Translations under genes and position numbers: made by a program | Assembly: GCA_963922815.1 (NCBI GenBank) | Contig: CAWUKD010000014.1 | Span: 1 to 39,724, forward strand | Reading direction: 5' to 3' | Source: SZUA-146 sp963922815 | Lineage (GTDB): Bacteria; Pseudomonadota; Gammaproteobacteria; Steroidobacterales; SZUA-146 | DNA: 39,724 bases | Notes under the pieces: generated by a model | What the model saw: the letters and a program-made list of their open reading frames with translations, nothing else | What the model was told of the DNA's origin: nothing | Database searches by the model: none | Shown here: piece by piece, positions 8,398-17,429 of the stretch | Layout: the number at the start of each line of letters is the position of its first letter | Numbering within the stretch: the first letter of the stretch is position 1

Positions 8398-8730
8398 ATG
8401 GCTGCTAAGAAAAAAGCGACCGCAGTAAAGAAAGCTCCTACCAAGAGCGAAATTCTTGCTCACATTTCAGACAAGACTGGCCTGACTCGTAAGGAAGTCA
8501 GCGGCGTGTTTGAAGAGCTGGAAGGACTGATCAAGAAAAACCTGGGTCGTCGTGGCCCTGGCGTTTTCACCGTACCTGGCCTGATGAAAATCAAAGTTGT
8601 ACGTAAGCCAGCTACCAAATCGCGTAAAGGTATCAACCCCTTCACTCGCGAAGAAATGGTTTTCAAAGCCAAGCCTGCACGCAACGTCGTGAAAGTGCTT
8701 GCGCTCAAGAACCTGAAGGAAATGGTCTAA
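8398..8730 (+). CDS. HU/IHF-family DNA-binding protein with lysine-rich N-terminus
   Basis: A 110-aa nucleoid-associated protein. Residues 1-14 are a Lys/Ala-rich extension (AAKKKATAVKKAP), followed by the helix-turn-helix half (KSEILAHISDKTGLTRKEV) and the DNA-clasping beta arms, with a GINPFTREE segment in place of the usual NPxTG arm tip. The C-terminal helix ends in VKVLALKNLKEMV. Typical HU is 90 aa, so the N-tail is extra; similar tailed HU proteins occur in several gammaproteobacteria. It probably bends and compacts DNA as a homodimer. The start has a GAGGGG site, and a strong hairpin terminator follows 30 bases after the stop, so the gene appears to be monocistronic. Confidence 0.9.
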   Translation: MAAKKKATAVKKAPTKSEILAHISDKTGLTRKEVSGVFEELEGLIKKNLGRRGPGVFTVPGLMKIKVVRKPATKSRKGINPFTREEMVFKAKPARNVVKVLALKNLKEMV

Positions 8731-8759
8731 GCACCACTTCAAGCTTCAAAGCACGATCA

Positions 8760-8786
8760 AAGGCCGGGCAATGCCCGGCCTTTTTT
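8760..8786 (+). terminator. Rho-independent terminator of the HU-family gene
   Basis: A 9-base-pair GC-rich hairpin (AGGCCGGGC, loop AAT, GCCCGGCCT) is followed by a run of six T, 30 bases after the HU gene stop. It is a textbook intrinsic terminator for the plus strand. Confidence 0.92.
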
Positions 8787-8942
8787 ATGCTTTATTTACA
8801 GTGTTTTAGCCCCTGGACTGGTGACAGCCGCGAAGCAACCCATACGACTCACCATCATCGACTGGTCTTTCCGTCCCACGGTTATCGCCGAATGCACGAG
8901 CGGCAACCGATAGCCCACCTCGTGACCGGATGCCATCGCTGG

Positions 8943-9638
8943 CTAGTCGGAAGCATCCTTAGAGTCGGGCAGTTCAAGCGATCGAATCAGAAACGCCCTG
9001 ACGTCTTTACGCATGGTGGTCAAACTGCCATGGAAGAAGTGGCTGACGCCGTCCATCATCACAAGCTCCGGGGGCGGGGTTTGTGTCGCGGCCCATCGTT
9101 CGACTGCCGTCGAGTCCACCAGCTCATCAGCGGTTCCCTGCACCACTTGCCACGGAACACTCATGCCAACCTGTTCGGGCACGCCCAGTCTGCCAACGGG
9201 CGGCGCCGCGGCCACCAGTGCCGCCGGCGAGACGCGCTGAGCTACGCGTAATGCGACGCCAGCGCCAAAACTGAAGCCCATTAGCACCAGAGGTACTGTC
9301 CCGAAGAGTCGCTGCGCTTCGCCGACTACGGCCTCAGCGTCGTCCGTTTCACCCAAGCCGTTGTCATAGACTCCCTCGCTCTTGCCAACCCCGCGATAAT
9401 TGAATCGCAGCGCCGGCAGACCACAATCTATGGCACTTCGGGCGAGCGTATGAACAACCTTGTTGAGCATGGTGCCCTGAAACTGTGGATGCGGATGGCA
9501 AACAACGGCAACTGCGGGTACCTGGTCGGCCGTACCTGGCGCCATCGTGGCCGGATCAACAGCGGTCGGGTGCTCGAGCATCGCCTCAAGCGCACCGGCC
9601 GGTCCGTCGATCGTAATCCGCGTGCTGACGACACTCAT
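8943..9638 (-). CDS. Alpha/beta hydrolase (serine hydrolase, dienelactone-hydrolase-like)
   Basis: A 231-aa cytoplasmic alpha/beta hydrolase. It shows the family's CHPHPQFQGTM segment near residues 47-57, the oxyanion region LRFNYRGVGKSEG (78-90), a nucleophile elbow GFSFG with Ser123, and a late GVSHFFHG segment holding the likely catalytic His; an Asp in GTADELV is the likely acid. It resembles a widespread family annotated only as alpha/beta hydrolase, so the substrate is unknown; esters or acyl thioesters are possible. Its ATG overlaps the stop of the upstream antiporter gene (ATGA), implying translational coupling. Confidence 0.88.
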   Translation of the reverse strand: MSVVSTRITIDGPAGALEAMLEHPTAVDPATMAPGTADQVPAVAVVCHPHPQFQGTMLNKVVHTLARSAIDCGLPALRFNYRGVGKSEGVYDNGLGETDDAEAVVGEAQRLFGTVPLVLMGFSFGAGVALRVAQRVSPAALVAAAPPVGRLGVPEQVGMSVPWQVVQGTADELVDSTAVERWAATQTPPPELVMMDGVSHFFHGSLTTMRKDVRAFLIRSLELPDSKDASD

Positions 9639-11521
9639 ACCTCTTCTGCACCATCCTGCGTTGAGGTCTCTTCATCCGGATTCGGGGCTGAGTCTGACTC
9701 TGGGTCGCGATCACGAGACTCAACTTCCCGGGGAGGCCCGTAATACAACACGGTATCCCCCGGTACAGGCTCCACTTCATCATCAATGGAGTAAAACTGA
9801 AGCTTGCCATCCGTGCGCTGAACCAGCAGCACCATCGCCCCGTTGGGACAATCGCCCAGAAAATCACTGTACGAGTAGCCGTCGCTAATCTTGGTTCGAT
9901 AAAACTTCCATCCACGCACGTGGTGGCGCCACAGTTTCTCAAACACGGCATTGGCACTGAATGCGACCCGTCCGCGCAGGGGACGCGCCACACCGCGTGG
10001 ATCATCGTCGCCCTGCCCGTCACCCATAGCGAGCTGAAACACTTCCCGGCGACCCACTTCGGGCGCCACCGCGGTGCACACGAGCGCGTTATAGGCATCG
10101 TTGCTGGTAGCGGCAAAAACATGACCCACGTGGCCAATTTCGAGGCTCTCCTCGGCAAAATCGGAGAGAATTTCTCCATAGAATACATTCACGCCAGCCA
10201 GTCGTGCCGGCCGCAAATTGTGCCAGGAATTGTCAGTGATCATGCAACGCACGTCCATTTCCGTCAGCTTTTGCGCGAAGGCGACAGACCAGGGCGACGC
10301 CCCCACGATTAGAATGCTGTCTCGAACTTTGGAAACCAGGTTCAGCTTGCGCGCCACCCAGCTGATGGTCGATCCGTGCAGAATAATCGTGGCAAAAATG
10401 ACCAGAAATACGAGGGGTAACAGAGCCTCAGCGCCTTCGTAACCGGCCTCCTCCAGCCGCGGACCCATAACACCGGCGGTGGCCGCAGCCACAATTCCGC
10501 GTGGCGCAATCCAGCCGAGGATAGCTCTGTCTTTCAATTCCATACCACTGCCGAGAGTGGCCGCGAAAATACTCGCCGGGCGACACAGGAACAGGATCGC
10601 AGCAACCAGCGCCACCCCTCGCCATGTAATACCAAGGAGTACATTAGGATCGAGATTAGCGGTAAGAATCACAAACACTATCGCGACCAGCATGATCGTG
10701 ATGTATTCCTTAAAGCGTTTCATGTCCTGAATACCGGGCAGTCTCATATTGCCGATGACGATACCCATCACGGTCACGGCCAGGAGACCGGCCTCGTGCT
10801 GCAACAGGTTGGACGTCACGAACACCAGGAGCACCAGACCCAGCATGACCGGGGACTTCAGATACTCAGGGACCAGGCCCAGCTGAAAGGCGCGGCCGGT
10901 CAGCCAGCCGCCAAGACCACCTAGAAAGACGCCGGACACCAGCGCAAGAGCGAGCCCCGAAGCAACGGTCGTCCAGCCGGAGCCCTGTCCGGCATAGACC
11001 AGAAACTGAAGCGTCAATACGGCCAGCAGCGCACCAATGGGATCGTTAACAATTCCCTCCCATTTAAAATACGCCGCGGTGCGTCGATTAAGCTTTGCCT
11101 GCCGAAGCATGGGAATGATCACAGTGGGGCCGGTCACAACCATGATCGCTCCGAATACGGCCGCCACCGGCAGACTCAGGCCGCCGACAAACACGGCCGC
11201 CGCTGTCGCAAACAGCCATGCCAGTGGCGCTCCCAGATAAACCAGTCGCCTGACCCCTACCGCTGTGGTCTTAAGTTCATTGAAGTGCAGGCTTAAGCCG
11301 CCCTCGAACAATATGATGGCCACGCAGAGACTGACGAGGGATTGAAGATGGCTTCCAAACAGTTCGCTGGGATTGATCCAGCCTGTAACAGGGCCAATGA
11401 TCAATCCTGCCAGAGCAAGCAAAATAATCGCCGGGAAACGAAAGCGCCACGCGACCCACTGGGCGCCCACGCCCAACGCCACTATCGCTACCAAAGCAAA
11501 ACTTAAATGATGCTCGTCCAA
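9635..11521 (-). CDS. CPA1-family Na+/H+ (or K+/H+) antiporter with cytoplasmic TrkA-N-like domain
   Basis: An integral inner-membrane antiporter of about 628 aa. Roughly twelve hydrophobic helices fill residues 5-390. The CPA1/NhaP signatures are visible: a VTGPTVIIPML helix and EGIVNDP, with the Asn-Asp pair near residues 159-160. From about residue 400 a Rossmann-like TrkA-N segment begins (ILIVGASPWSVAFAQKL), followed by a soluble tail ending in an acidic stretch. Such RCK-type domains gate transport by ligand binding. The frame is open to 11587; the TTG at 11521 is preferred because it places the N-terminus just before the first helix, but the start is uncertain. The hydrolase gene overlaps its stop by 4 bases. 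Ion specificity cannot be read from sequence. Confidence 0.88.
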   Translation of the reverse strand: MDEHHLSFALVAIVALGVGAQWVAWRFRFPAIILLALAGLIIGPVTGWINPSELFGSHLQSLVSLCVAIILFEGGLSLHFNELKTTAVGVRRLVYLGAPLAWLFATAAAVFVGGLSLPVAAVFGAIMVVTGPTVIIPMLRQAKLNRRTAAYFKWEGIVNDPIGALLAVLTLQFLVYAGQGSGWTTVASGLALALVSGVFLGGLGGWLTGRAFQLGLVPEYLKSPVMLGLVLLVFVTSNLLQHEAGLLAVTVMGIVIGNMRLPGIQDMKRFKEYITIMLVAIVFVILTANLDPNVLLGITWRGVALVAAILFLCRPASIFAATLGSGMELKDRAILGWIAPRGIVAAATAGVMGPRLEEAGYEGAEALLPLVFLVIFATIILHGSTISWVARKLNLVSKVRDSILIVGASPWSVAFAQKLTEMDVRCMITDNSWHNLRPARLAGVNVFYGEILSDFAEESLEIGHVGHVFAATSNDAYNALVCTAVAPEVGRREVFQLAMGDGQGDDDPRGVARPLRGRVAFSANAVFEKLWRHHVRGWKFYRTKISDGYSYSDFLGDCPNGAMVLLVQRTDGKLQFYSIDDEVEPVPGDTVLYYGPPREVESRDRDPESDSAPNPDEETSTQDGAEEV

Positions 11522-11862
11522 TACACTGCCCCGACGTGAAAACTGCTCTACGGTAGCCCTACCGCGTTGACAGTGCAACCGCAGCAAAGCTGTATATTGG
11601 CTGGCCCGCCTGTAGAATCTTCCGAACCGAATGTCCTTCGTAGTGTCGTAATCCCGACAGCGGGGCAGGTTTTATTATTTCATGCCGAAATCGCAAGAAT
11701 AGCCCCCTTGAGAGTGCCGTAAGGGTGTCGCCCGGGAAGGAATTTGCCCATAATAGGGAGCACCCGACCACACGGGCGAGCCTGTGACAACCAATGGCCG
11801 CATCGGCGAAACAGCGATCGGGATACACGGCTCCGATCCAGTCATTTACCCAAGAAGAGTTC
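11522..11862. other. Divergent intergenic region between antiporter and BON-OmpA genes
   Basis: This 341-base spacer must contain the promoters for both divergent units. No convincing -35/-10 pair stands out. A small inverted repeat (TGTCG, 5-base spacer, CGACA) lies near 11645-11660, and a purine-rich AAGAAGAG ribosome site just before the ATG at 11863. No RNA gene or complete ORF with a ribosome site was recognised. Confidence 0.5.
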
Positions 11863-13230
11863 ATGGTACTAAGCACAAACCGCACGGTCGTCATAATGTT
11901 GGGAGTGTGCGCCCAGGTATTAATTACGGCGGTGTTTCTCTGGCGTGTTGAACCCTATGTTGAGGGTCGGCTGGAAGACGAAAGCAAGCGCTCGCTACAG
12001 GAAGCAAATTTGTCCTGGGCCCGCGTGGATGCGGATGGCAGAGACCTGCAGGTCAGCGGCATAGCACCCAATGGCATGCTGAAAGACCGAGCCGTCGGCA
12101 TAGTGGAATCGGTGCCCGGAGTACGTAAGGTGGCCGACGACCTGCTGGTCGCAAGTGCCAAAGCGCCTGTGCTGGCACCGGAGGAAGCCGACCGCCGGGC
12201 GCGCGAATTGCTCTCGGACATCGAAGACGACGCTCCCATTTTTGCCCTGGACTTGCCCTACGAGCTGCATCTCGAAGTAGAAGTCAGCGTGCTGACACTG
12301 AGCGGCCTTGTTCCGGATGCCATTGCCAAAGAAAGCTTGCTGAATCTTGCTAACCGGGAATTTGGGGACGGCCGCGTAATCGACCGCCTGATGGTCGCCC
12401 CGGGTGCGCCCGAAGGCTATTTGACGGCAGGTACGCAGGCCATCAGTGCGGCGGGCCAGCTCAGCAAGGGCATAGTGATGGTCAGGGAGGGAGAAGTCAT
12501 CGTTCAGGGCCTCAGCTCCGACAACCAGATTCTCACCAAGCTCGATAACGTGATGGCCAGCCTCCCGTCTAACTATCAAGGCAATGTTCAAATCGGCGAT
12601 CAGCAGGAACTTGAGTCCCTGCTGCGACTTCACCCAAGCCTGGCTGCGCGCGTGGGCAGGGTCAGCGATCAGTCAAGAGACGAAACGGTTATTGAAACCA
12701 TTCGAGTACCGGTGGACAACCCCGCAGACAGCCGCACTCTGCAGGAGGCGTCTGCAGTGTCGCCGCCCCGGACCATCGTCAGCGACGAATCCCGGGCTTC
12801 GGATAGCAGCCCGCCGGACGTGCGAACCCGGGTTACCGAAGTAACCCAAACTATTGACCCGGCAATGTGTGCTTCACTGCTACAGGCGGAGCTTTCACAG
12901 CAGTCGATCGGGTTCGACACCGGCAGCAGCGACATCGACGATCAAAGTCTTTCTCTGATGCGCGAACTCGTGCGTATTGCGAAATTGTGCCCGCAAGTCG
13001 TGCTTGAAATCGCCGGACACACCGACGACCTCGGAACACGCGAAAACAATTTATCCCTTAGCCAGCGCCGCGCAGAAGCGGTGATGGAGTATTTGGTACG
13101 CAACGGCGTATCCATCAGCAGGTTAAGGGCAGTAGGCTATGGCGAAGAACGCCCTCTGGTAGAAAACACCACAGCGGACCGCCGAAGAATAAACCGGCGC
13201 ATTGAATTTTCGCTGGTTGACGAGAGCTAA
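11863..13230 (+). CDS. Membrane-anchored BON-OmpA family envelope protein
   Basis: A 455-aa protein with one N-terminal membrane helix (about residues 8-26), then two BON-like segments (about 38-95, with GIAPNG and VPGVRKVADDL; about 120-185, with LSGLVPDAIAKESL), a Ser/Pro-rich linker, and an OmpA C-terminal domain (about 335-455). The peptidoglycan-binding residues of OmpA are kept: Asp388 in HTDDLG and Arg403 in LSQRRAEAV. It is therefore predicted to be inner-membrane tethered and to bind the cell wall. ATG 11863 is chosen over an in-frame ATG at 11794 because of the AAGAAGAG site just upstream. The next gene starts 2 bases after the stop. Mycobacterial ArfA has a similar TM-BON-OmpA order. 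Confidence 0.88.
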   Translation: MVLSTNRTVVIMLGVCAQVLITAVFLWRVEPYVEGRLEDESKRSLQEANLSWARVDADGRDLQVSGIAPNGMLKDRAVGIVESVPGVRKVADDLLVASAKAPVLAPEEADRRARELLSDIEDDAPIFALDLPYELHLEVEVSVLTLSGLVPDAIAKESLLNLANREFGDGRVIDRLMVAPGAPEGYLTAGTQAISAAGQLSKGIVMVREGEVIVQGLSSDNQILTKLDNVMASLPSNYQGNVQIGDQQELESLLRLHPSLAARVGRVSDQSRDETVIETIRVPVDNPADSRTLQEASAVSPPRTIVSDESRASDSSPPDVRTRVTEVTQTIDPAMCASLLQAELSQQSIGFDTGSSDIDDQSLSLMRELVRIAKLCPQVVLEIAGHTDDLGTRENNLSLSQRRAEAVMEYLVRNGVSISRLRAVGYGEERPLVENTTADRRRINRRIEFSLVDES

Positions 13231-13232
13231 CT

Positions 13233-14849
13233 ATGCTTCATTTTTCAGGCGTTATTGCGCTGATTATTTTATTTACCGCATTGCTGTGGTTTGCCGTTGG
13301 GTGGTGGGTTTCCAGCATTGAACGCGCCAAACAGCAGCGCAAACGTGAAACAGAATGGAATCATCACCTGAACACCCTGCGACGTGACCGGGACGCTTTT
13401 CGGGATCAGGTAGAAGTTGCACACGGCAAAATACGCGTCCTCGAAAACCGCCGTGCCGATGGCCAGTCTCCGCCTCGCTCGCCGGAAGACGAAGCGGCGT
13501 CGAAAGCGCTGACCAATCGGCTACAGTCTCACCTGGAAGAAGCAAAGAAACAGATCAGCGGATTTGCGCGCAAAGTGGACACACTGCGTGAGCAGAGCAT
13601 AGAACGTGAAGACGTGCTCGAACAACTTAAGAAAAAGCTGAAAGACACGTCCAGAGCGTTGCACGATCGCGAGCAGAAACTGGCCCAATTAAACGGTCAG
13701 GAGGCCCCCGAAGCCGGGACACCTGTCGCCTCTTTGGACGATACTGCATCCGGCGGCGACTCTGCCAGATACCAGGAAGCCATTCAACAGCTTCGCATTG
13801 AAGCGCAAACCCGGGCAGACGCGGCTGAGCAGGACCGACAGCGGCTGGATCACACGATCAGCGAACACATGCAAACCATTGGGGCCCTGCGCGCCGAACT
13901 GGCTCAGCGAGAAACCCTGAGCTCGTCGAACGAGCCGGTAGATGCCCGACTTGAAGCGGCTCTGCAGGAAATCAAATCACTCAGGGAAGACAATGAGCAG
14001 CACGCGGCGAAAATCGAGCAGCTTTCACAGGGCAGCAAGGTGGTCGAGCACCAGCGCTCACGCCTTAAAGAGCTGCAAGTCGATTATGAAGAGCAGCGCG
14101 AAGCCCTTGAGAAACTCGCAGGAATCGCCGACGACCTTGAAAAGCAGCGCATCGATTTTGACGAGCTGCAGTCTGAAAACAAAACACTTCAGGAAACGAT
14201 TAGCCATCTGAACCAGACGCAGGAATCGATGCAGGAACAGCGTGATCAGGCAGTGCAGCAGCTGGCCGCCGTCAAAGAAGAAGCGCTGATCCGGAACGAG
14301 AGCGAATCGATGCGCCAGCACACGGAACTCAGTGCGCAGCTCAGTGATCACGAACAGACCATCGAGCGGCTTCGGCAGCAGGCCGCGGATCGCGAGCAGG
14401 AATACGATAGCGAGCTACACCGGCTGCGTCAGGCGATGGACGCGCAGGAACAAATCGTTTCTCAACTCAGAGATGTGTTGTCCAAACCGGTCAGCACTGT
14501 TACGCGTCCGGCACCACCCCCTTCAACCCCTCCAAGTCCGCTACCTCAATCCGGGGACTTGTTCGCACCGCGTGACCCGGCACCGGTTTCGAGTCTGCCG
14601 TCCGTTGTACTTTATGAACAGGCGCCGGATTCCAGCGACGACCTCAAGAAGATCAGCGGGATCGGGCCCGTATTCGAACGCGCTTTGAATGATCTGGGAG
14701 TGTATGAATTTGAGCAAATTGCATCGCTGACCGATCGCGATATTGAATGGGTTGCCGAGTCGCTTCGCTCATTTCCGGACCGAATTATCAAAGGCGGATG
14801 GATAGAACAGGCGCAGGTTCTGATCGCAAAACGCGACGCCAACTCCTGA
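13233..14849 (+). CDS. Membrane-anchored coiled-coil protein with C-terminal helix-hairpin-helix domain
   Basis: A 538-aa protein with one N-terminal helix in the membrane (residues 5-28), followed by a basic stretch (ERAKQQRKRE) that predicts a cytoplasmic body. Residues 30-410 are almost continuous heptad-rich coiled coil; a Pro-rich linker covers about 425-460. The last 70 residues form a helix-hairpin-helix-like domain (KKISGIGPVFERAL ... LGVYEFEQIASLT) of the kind found at the ends of many uncharacterised bacterial proteins and related to DNA-binding HhH folds. It is 2 bases downstream of the BON-OmpA gene and surely co-transcribed. No function is known; a scaffold linking envelope and nucleoid is only an inference. 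Confidence 0.85.
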   Translation: MLHFSGVIALIILFTALLWFAVGWWVSSIERAKQQRKRETEWNHHLNTLRRDRDAFRDQVEVAHGKIRVLENRRADGQSPPRSPEDEAASKALTNRLQSHLEEAKKQISGFARKVDTLREQSIEREDVLEQLKKKLKDTSRALHDREQKLAQLNGQEAPEAGTPVASLDDTASGGDSARYQEAIQQLRIEAQTRADAAEQDRQRLDHTISEHMQTIGALRAELAQRETLSSSNEPVDARLEAALQEIKSLREDNEQHAAKIEQLSQGSKVVEHQRSRLKELQVDYEEQREALEKLAGIADDLEKQRIDFDELQSENKTLQETISHLNQTQESMQEQRDQAVQQLAAVKEEALIRNESESMRQHTELSAQLSDHEQTIERLRQQAADREQEYDSELHRLRQAMDAQEQIVSQLRDVLSKPVSTVTRPAPPPSTPPSPLPQSGDLFAPRDPAPVSSLPSVVLYEQAPDSSDDLKKISGIGPVFERALNDLGVYEFEQIASLTDRDIEWVAESLRSFPDRIIKGGWIEQAQVLIAKRDANS

Positions 14850-14856
14850 GAGCTTA

Positions 14857-15240
14857 CTAATCGCGCTGGATAAGCTCGATCTTGTAACCATCCGGGTCTT
14901 CGACAAACGCGATGATAGTCGAGCCTCCTTTCACCGGACCGGCATCGCGGGACACTACGCCGCCTCGGGCCCTGATCCGCTCGCACGCGGCGGCAACGTC
15001 ACTGACGCCAAGCGCTATGTGCCCGAACGCAGTACCCAGGTCGTACTCTTCAACGCCCCAGTTGTAGGTGAGCTCCAACACGGTGTGCGAGCTTTCCTCA
15101 CCGTACCCGACAAAGGCCAGCGTATACTTGTACGCCTCATTCTCAGACTTGCGCAAGAGGCGCATATCCAGTACTTCGGTATAGAATGCGATGGAGCGAT
15201 CAAGATCACCCACTCTCAGCATGGTGTGCAGCATTCGCAT
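14857..15240 (-). CDS. gloA: Lactoylglutathione lyase (glyoxalase I)
   Basis: GloA converts the hemithioacetal of methylglyoxal and glutathione to S-lactoylglutathione, detoxifying methylglyoxal in the cytoplasm. The 127-aa protein has the four metal ligands at the same numbers as E. coli GloA: His5, Glu56, His74 and Glu122. The family segments LRVGDLDRSIAFYT, LELTYNWGVEEYDLG and FVEDPDGYKIELIQ are present. Small GloA enzymes of this type normally use Ni2+. The start has a GAGGAG site. It is convergent with the coiled-coil/HhH gene, whose stop lies 7 bases away; the 81-base gap upstream separates it from the amidohydrolase gene. Confidence 0.96.
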   Translation of the reverse strand: MRMLHTMLRVGDLDRSIAFYTEVLDMRLLRKSENEAYKYTLAFVGYGEESSHTVLELTYNWGVEEYDLGTAFGHIALGVSDVAAACERIRARGGVVSRDAGPVKGGSTIIAFVEDPDGYKIELIQRD

Positions 15241-15321
15241 TAAACGACTCCTCGTGCGTGTGTAAAAATGACGTTCGGCCTTCGGTCAAGCGCTCAAGCG
15301 ATCACCGGAATAACCGTTCGC

Positions 15322-16620
15322 TCAGTCCGGTCGGCGATAAATCACGCCGTCTTTCATGACGAATCTGACTTTCTGCATGGCATCGATATTCTGAACCGGG
15401 TTTCCATGTACGGCAACAATGTCAGCAATATAGTCAACCTCGATGCGACCCAGGTCTTCGAGACTCAGAAAATCCGCAGCGACGGCAGTAGCGGACTTGA
15501 TCGCCTCCATGGCGGGCATTCCTGCTTCGACCATCAGCGCAAATTCCCTGGCGTTTTCGCCATGGGGAGATACACCCGTGTCGGTGCCGAACACAATGTT
15601 GACCCCCGACTTATAGGCTCGCGTAAACGTGTTTTTAATCTGCGGCCCGATTTCAGCCGCCTTGGGTCGAACGAGCTCGGGAAAGTAGCCGTCTATTTTG
15701 GCTTTTTCACCCACCCATTCACCGGCAAGAATGGTCGGCACATAGTACGTATTGAATTTACGCATGAGCCTGGCCGTTTCATCGTCCATGTAGGTGCCGT
15801 GTTCAATCGAGCGCACACCGGCGCGAATGGCACGCTGCATACCTTCAGCCCCGTGCGCATGTGCTGCCACCATGAAGCCATAGTCGTTGGCCGTGCTCAC
15901 GATGGCCGCAACTTCTTCTTCAGTGAACTGAGGGTTCTGCCCATTCTTCGCCACGCTTAACACACCGCCCGTAGCTGTGATCTTGATCAGATCCGCGCCT
16001 TCCTTATAGCGCTGTCGCACCGCTTTTCGTGCCTCATCGGGCCCGTTAACAACGCCGCGCTTCGGGCCAGGATCACCCATCATGTCAGGCCGCCACCCGT
16101 TCGTGGGATCGGCGTGACCACCGGTTGTTGCCAGCGACTTGGCTGCCGTAAAAATTCTCGGACCGGCCAGCTCTTTGCGATTGATGGCGTTGCGCAAAGA
16201 CACCGTGACGTTAAAAGAATCACCCAGGTCGCGTACCGTGGTGAAACCTGCCTCCAGCGTCTTGCGGGCGTTTGAAGCTGCAAACAACGCAAGATCTGCC
16301 TCAGATTTGATAAACCGGTTCAGGTAAGCGTTACGGCTATACTGCATGGACAAATGGGTATGCATGTCCATCAGACCCGGCATGACCGTGTACTCGCGCA
16401 AGTCGACCAGTGTTACGCCAACGTCCGGCTCTTCGTAACCGCTGCGTACTGCAATAATTCGACCCGCTTCAACAACAAGCGTTTTCTCCGATTGCACGCG
16501 ATCGCTAACGCCATCGATCAGTTTGCCGGCATGTATCCAGGTCGTCGCGGTCGCCGAAGCGCTTGCCGACAGCAAGCCGATGGCTGCGATCAGACGCAGA
16601 CCGGATAGAGTAATTCTCAT
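15322..16620 (-). CDS. Exported metal-dependent amidohydrolase (imidazolonepropionase/Xaa-dipeptidase-like)
   Basis: A 432-aa protein of the amidohydrolase superfamily with a cleavable signal peptide (about residues 1-25), so periplasmic. Metal-site elements are complete: HTH at His87/His89 after the PGLMDM strand, a probable carboxylated Lys213 in LIKITATGG, His254/His256 in AAHAHG, His274 in IEHGT and Asp347 in GTDTG. This pattern matches the group that includes bacterial Xaa-Pro and Xaa-Arg/Lys carboxypeptidases and prolidase-like enzymes, so a dipeptidase role is the best guess; substrate is not determined. Its ATG overlaps the FKBP stop (ATGA), so the two are translated together. Confidence 0.88.
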   Translation of the reverse strand: MRITLSGLRLIAAIGLLSASASATATTWIHAGKLIDGVSDRVQSEKTLVVEAGRIIAVRSGYEEPDVGVTLVDLREYTVMPGLMDMHTHLSMQYSRNAYLNRFIKSEADLALFAASNARKTLEAGFTTVRDLGDSFNVTVSLRNAINRKELAGPRIFTAAKSLATTGGHADPTNGWRPDMMGDPGPKRGVVNGPDEARKAVRQRYKEGADLIKITATGGVLSVAKNGQNPQFTEEEVAAIVSTANDYGFMVAAHAHGAEGMQRAIRAGVRSIEHGTYMDDETARLMRKFNTYYVPTILAGEWVGEKAKIDGYFPELVRPKAAEIGPQIKNTFTRAYKSGVNIVFGTDTGVSPHGENAREFALMVEAGMPAMEAIKSATAVAADFLSLEDLGRIEVDYIADIVAVHGNPVQNIDAMQKVRFVMKDGVIYRRPD

Positions 16621-17429
16621 TGTGCTGGACCTCCTTTGACTTCAAACAGCTCAACGTCAAACACCAGATCAGCATTTGGAGGTATCAGATTGCCCTGACC
16701 CCTGGCGCCATAAGCCATGCTGGCAGGTATGATCAGTGTACGTTTGCCACCGACCTTCATCCCCTGCACGCCGACATCCCAACCTGTGATTACTTTTCCA
16801 CGACCAAGCTCAAAATCAAACTTGTCGCCGCGGTCGATCGAGCTGTCAAATTTCACGCCCTTGTTGGCAACACCGTCTGCATCGAACAGCCAGCCGGTGT
16901 AGTCGACATACACGCGGGCACCGGCCACGGCTTCGTCACCGTCCCCGATTTTCTGCTCAATAATCTCAACCGAGTCAGTCGCCAGCAATTCAACGTCAAA
17001 CATCAGCGTAGAGTTAGGCGGAATACTGCGCGACCCCCGTTCTCCATAGCCAAGCTCCGAGGGAATGACCAGCCGTCGCTTGCCGCCGACCTTCATGCCA
17101 ACCACGCCGAGATCCCAGCCCTTGATGACGCGACCCTGTCCCAACACAAACTCAAACGGCCGATTTCTCTTGTATGACGTGTCAAACTCGTCACCGCGAT
17201 TGTCGGGCCGGGTTTCATCATAGAGCCAGCCGGTGTAGTGAACAGCAACCGCAGATCCTGTCCCTGCTTCCTCGCCTTCCCCTGCAACCAGGTCTTCAAC
17301 AACCAGACCATCCGCTGTGGTCGTGGTATTGGACGACGTTCCCGGAGCGCAGGCAGACAAAACCATGGCGACCAGGAATACAGTGAGTGCGTTCAGCAAA
17401 TTATGGCGTTCAGGAATCATCATTATCAT
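16617..17429 (-). CDS. Lipoprotein with two FKBP-type peptidyl-prolyl isomerase domains
   Basis: A 270-aa envelope lipoprotein: the signal peptide ends in LSAC with Cys27 as the lipidation site. Two complete FKBP domains follow, about residues 42-150 and 155-265. Each has the VHYTGWL/VDYTGWL strand, a GxGxVIxGWDxGVxGMKVGGKR core, and an IPP..LxFDVEL end. FKBPs isomerise Xaa-Pro bonds and act as chaperones for exported proteins. Tandem FKBP domains in one bacterial lipoprotein are not common. The start overlaps the msrB 3' end by 20 bases, and the stop overlaps the amidohydrolase start, giving a tight three-gene operon. In-frame ATGs at 17423 and 17420 are alternative starts. Confidence 0.92.
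   Translation of the reverse strand: MIMMIPERHNLLNALTVFLVAMVLSACAPGTSSNTTTTADGLVVEDLVAGEGEEAGTGSAVAVHYTGWLYDETRPDNRGDEFDTSYKRNRPFEFVLGQGRVIKGWDLGVVGMKVGGKRRLVIPSELGYGERGSRSIPPNSTLMFDVELLATDSVEIIEQKIGDGDEAVAGARVYVDYTGWLFDADGVANKGVKFDSSIDRGDKFDFELGRGKVITGWDVGVQGMKVGGKRTLIIPASMAYGARGQGNLIPPNADLVFDVELFEVKGGPAQ

Noticed and set aside
15268..15960. Long plus-strand ORF opposite the amidohydrolase gene.
   Set aside because: It is a shadow of a gene with complete metal-site motifs; composition and lack of a ribosome site argue against it.
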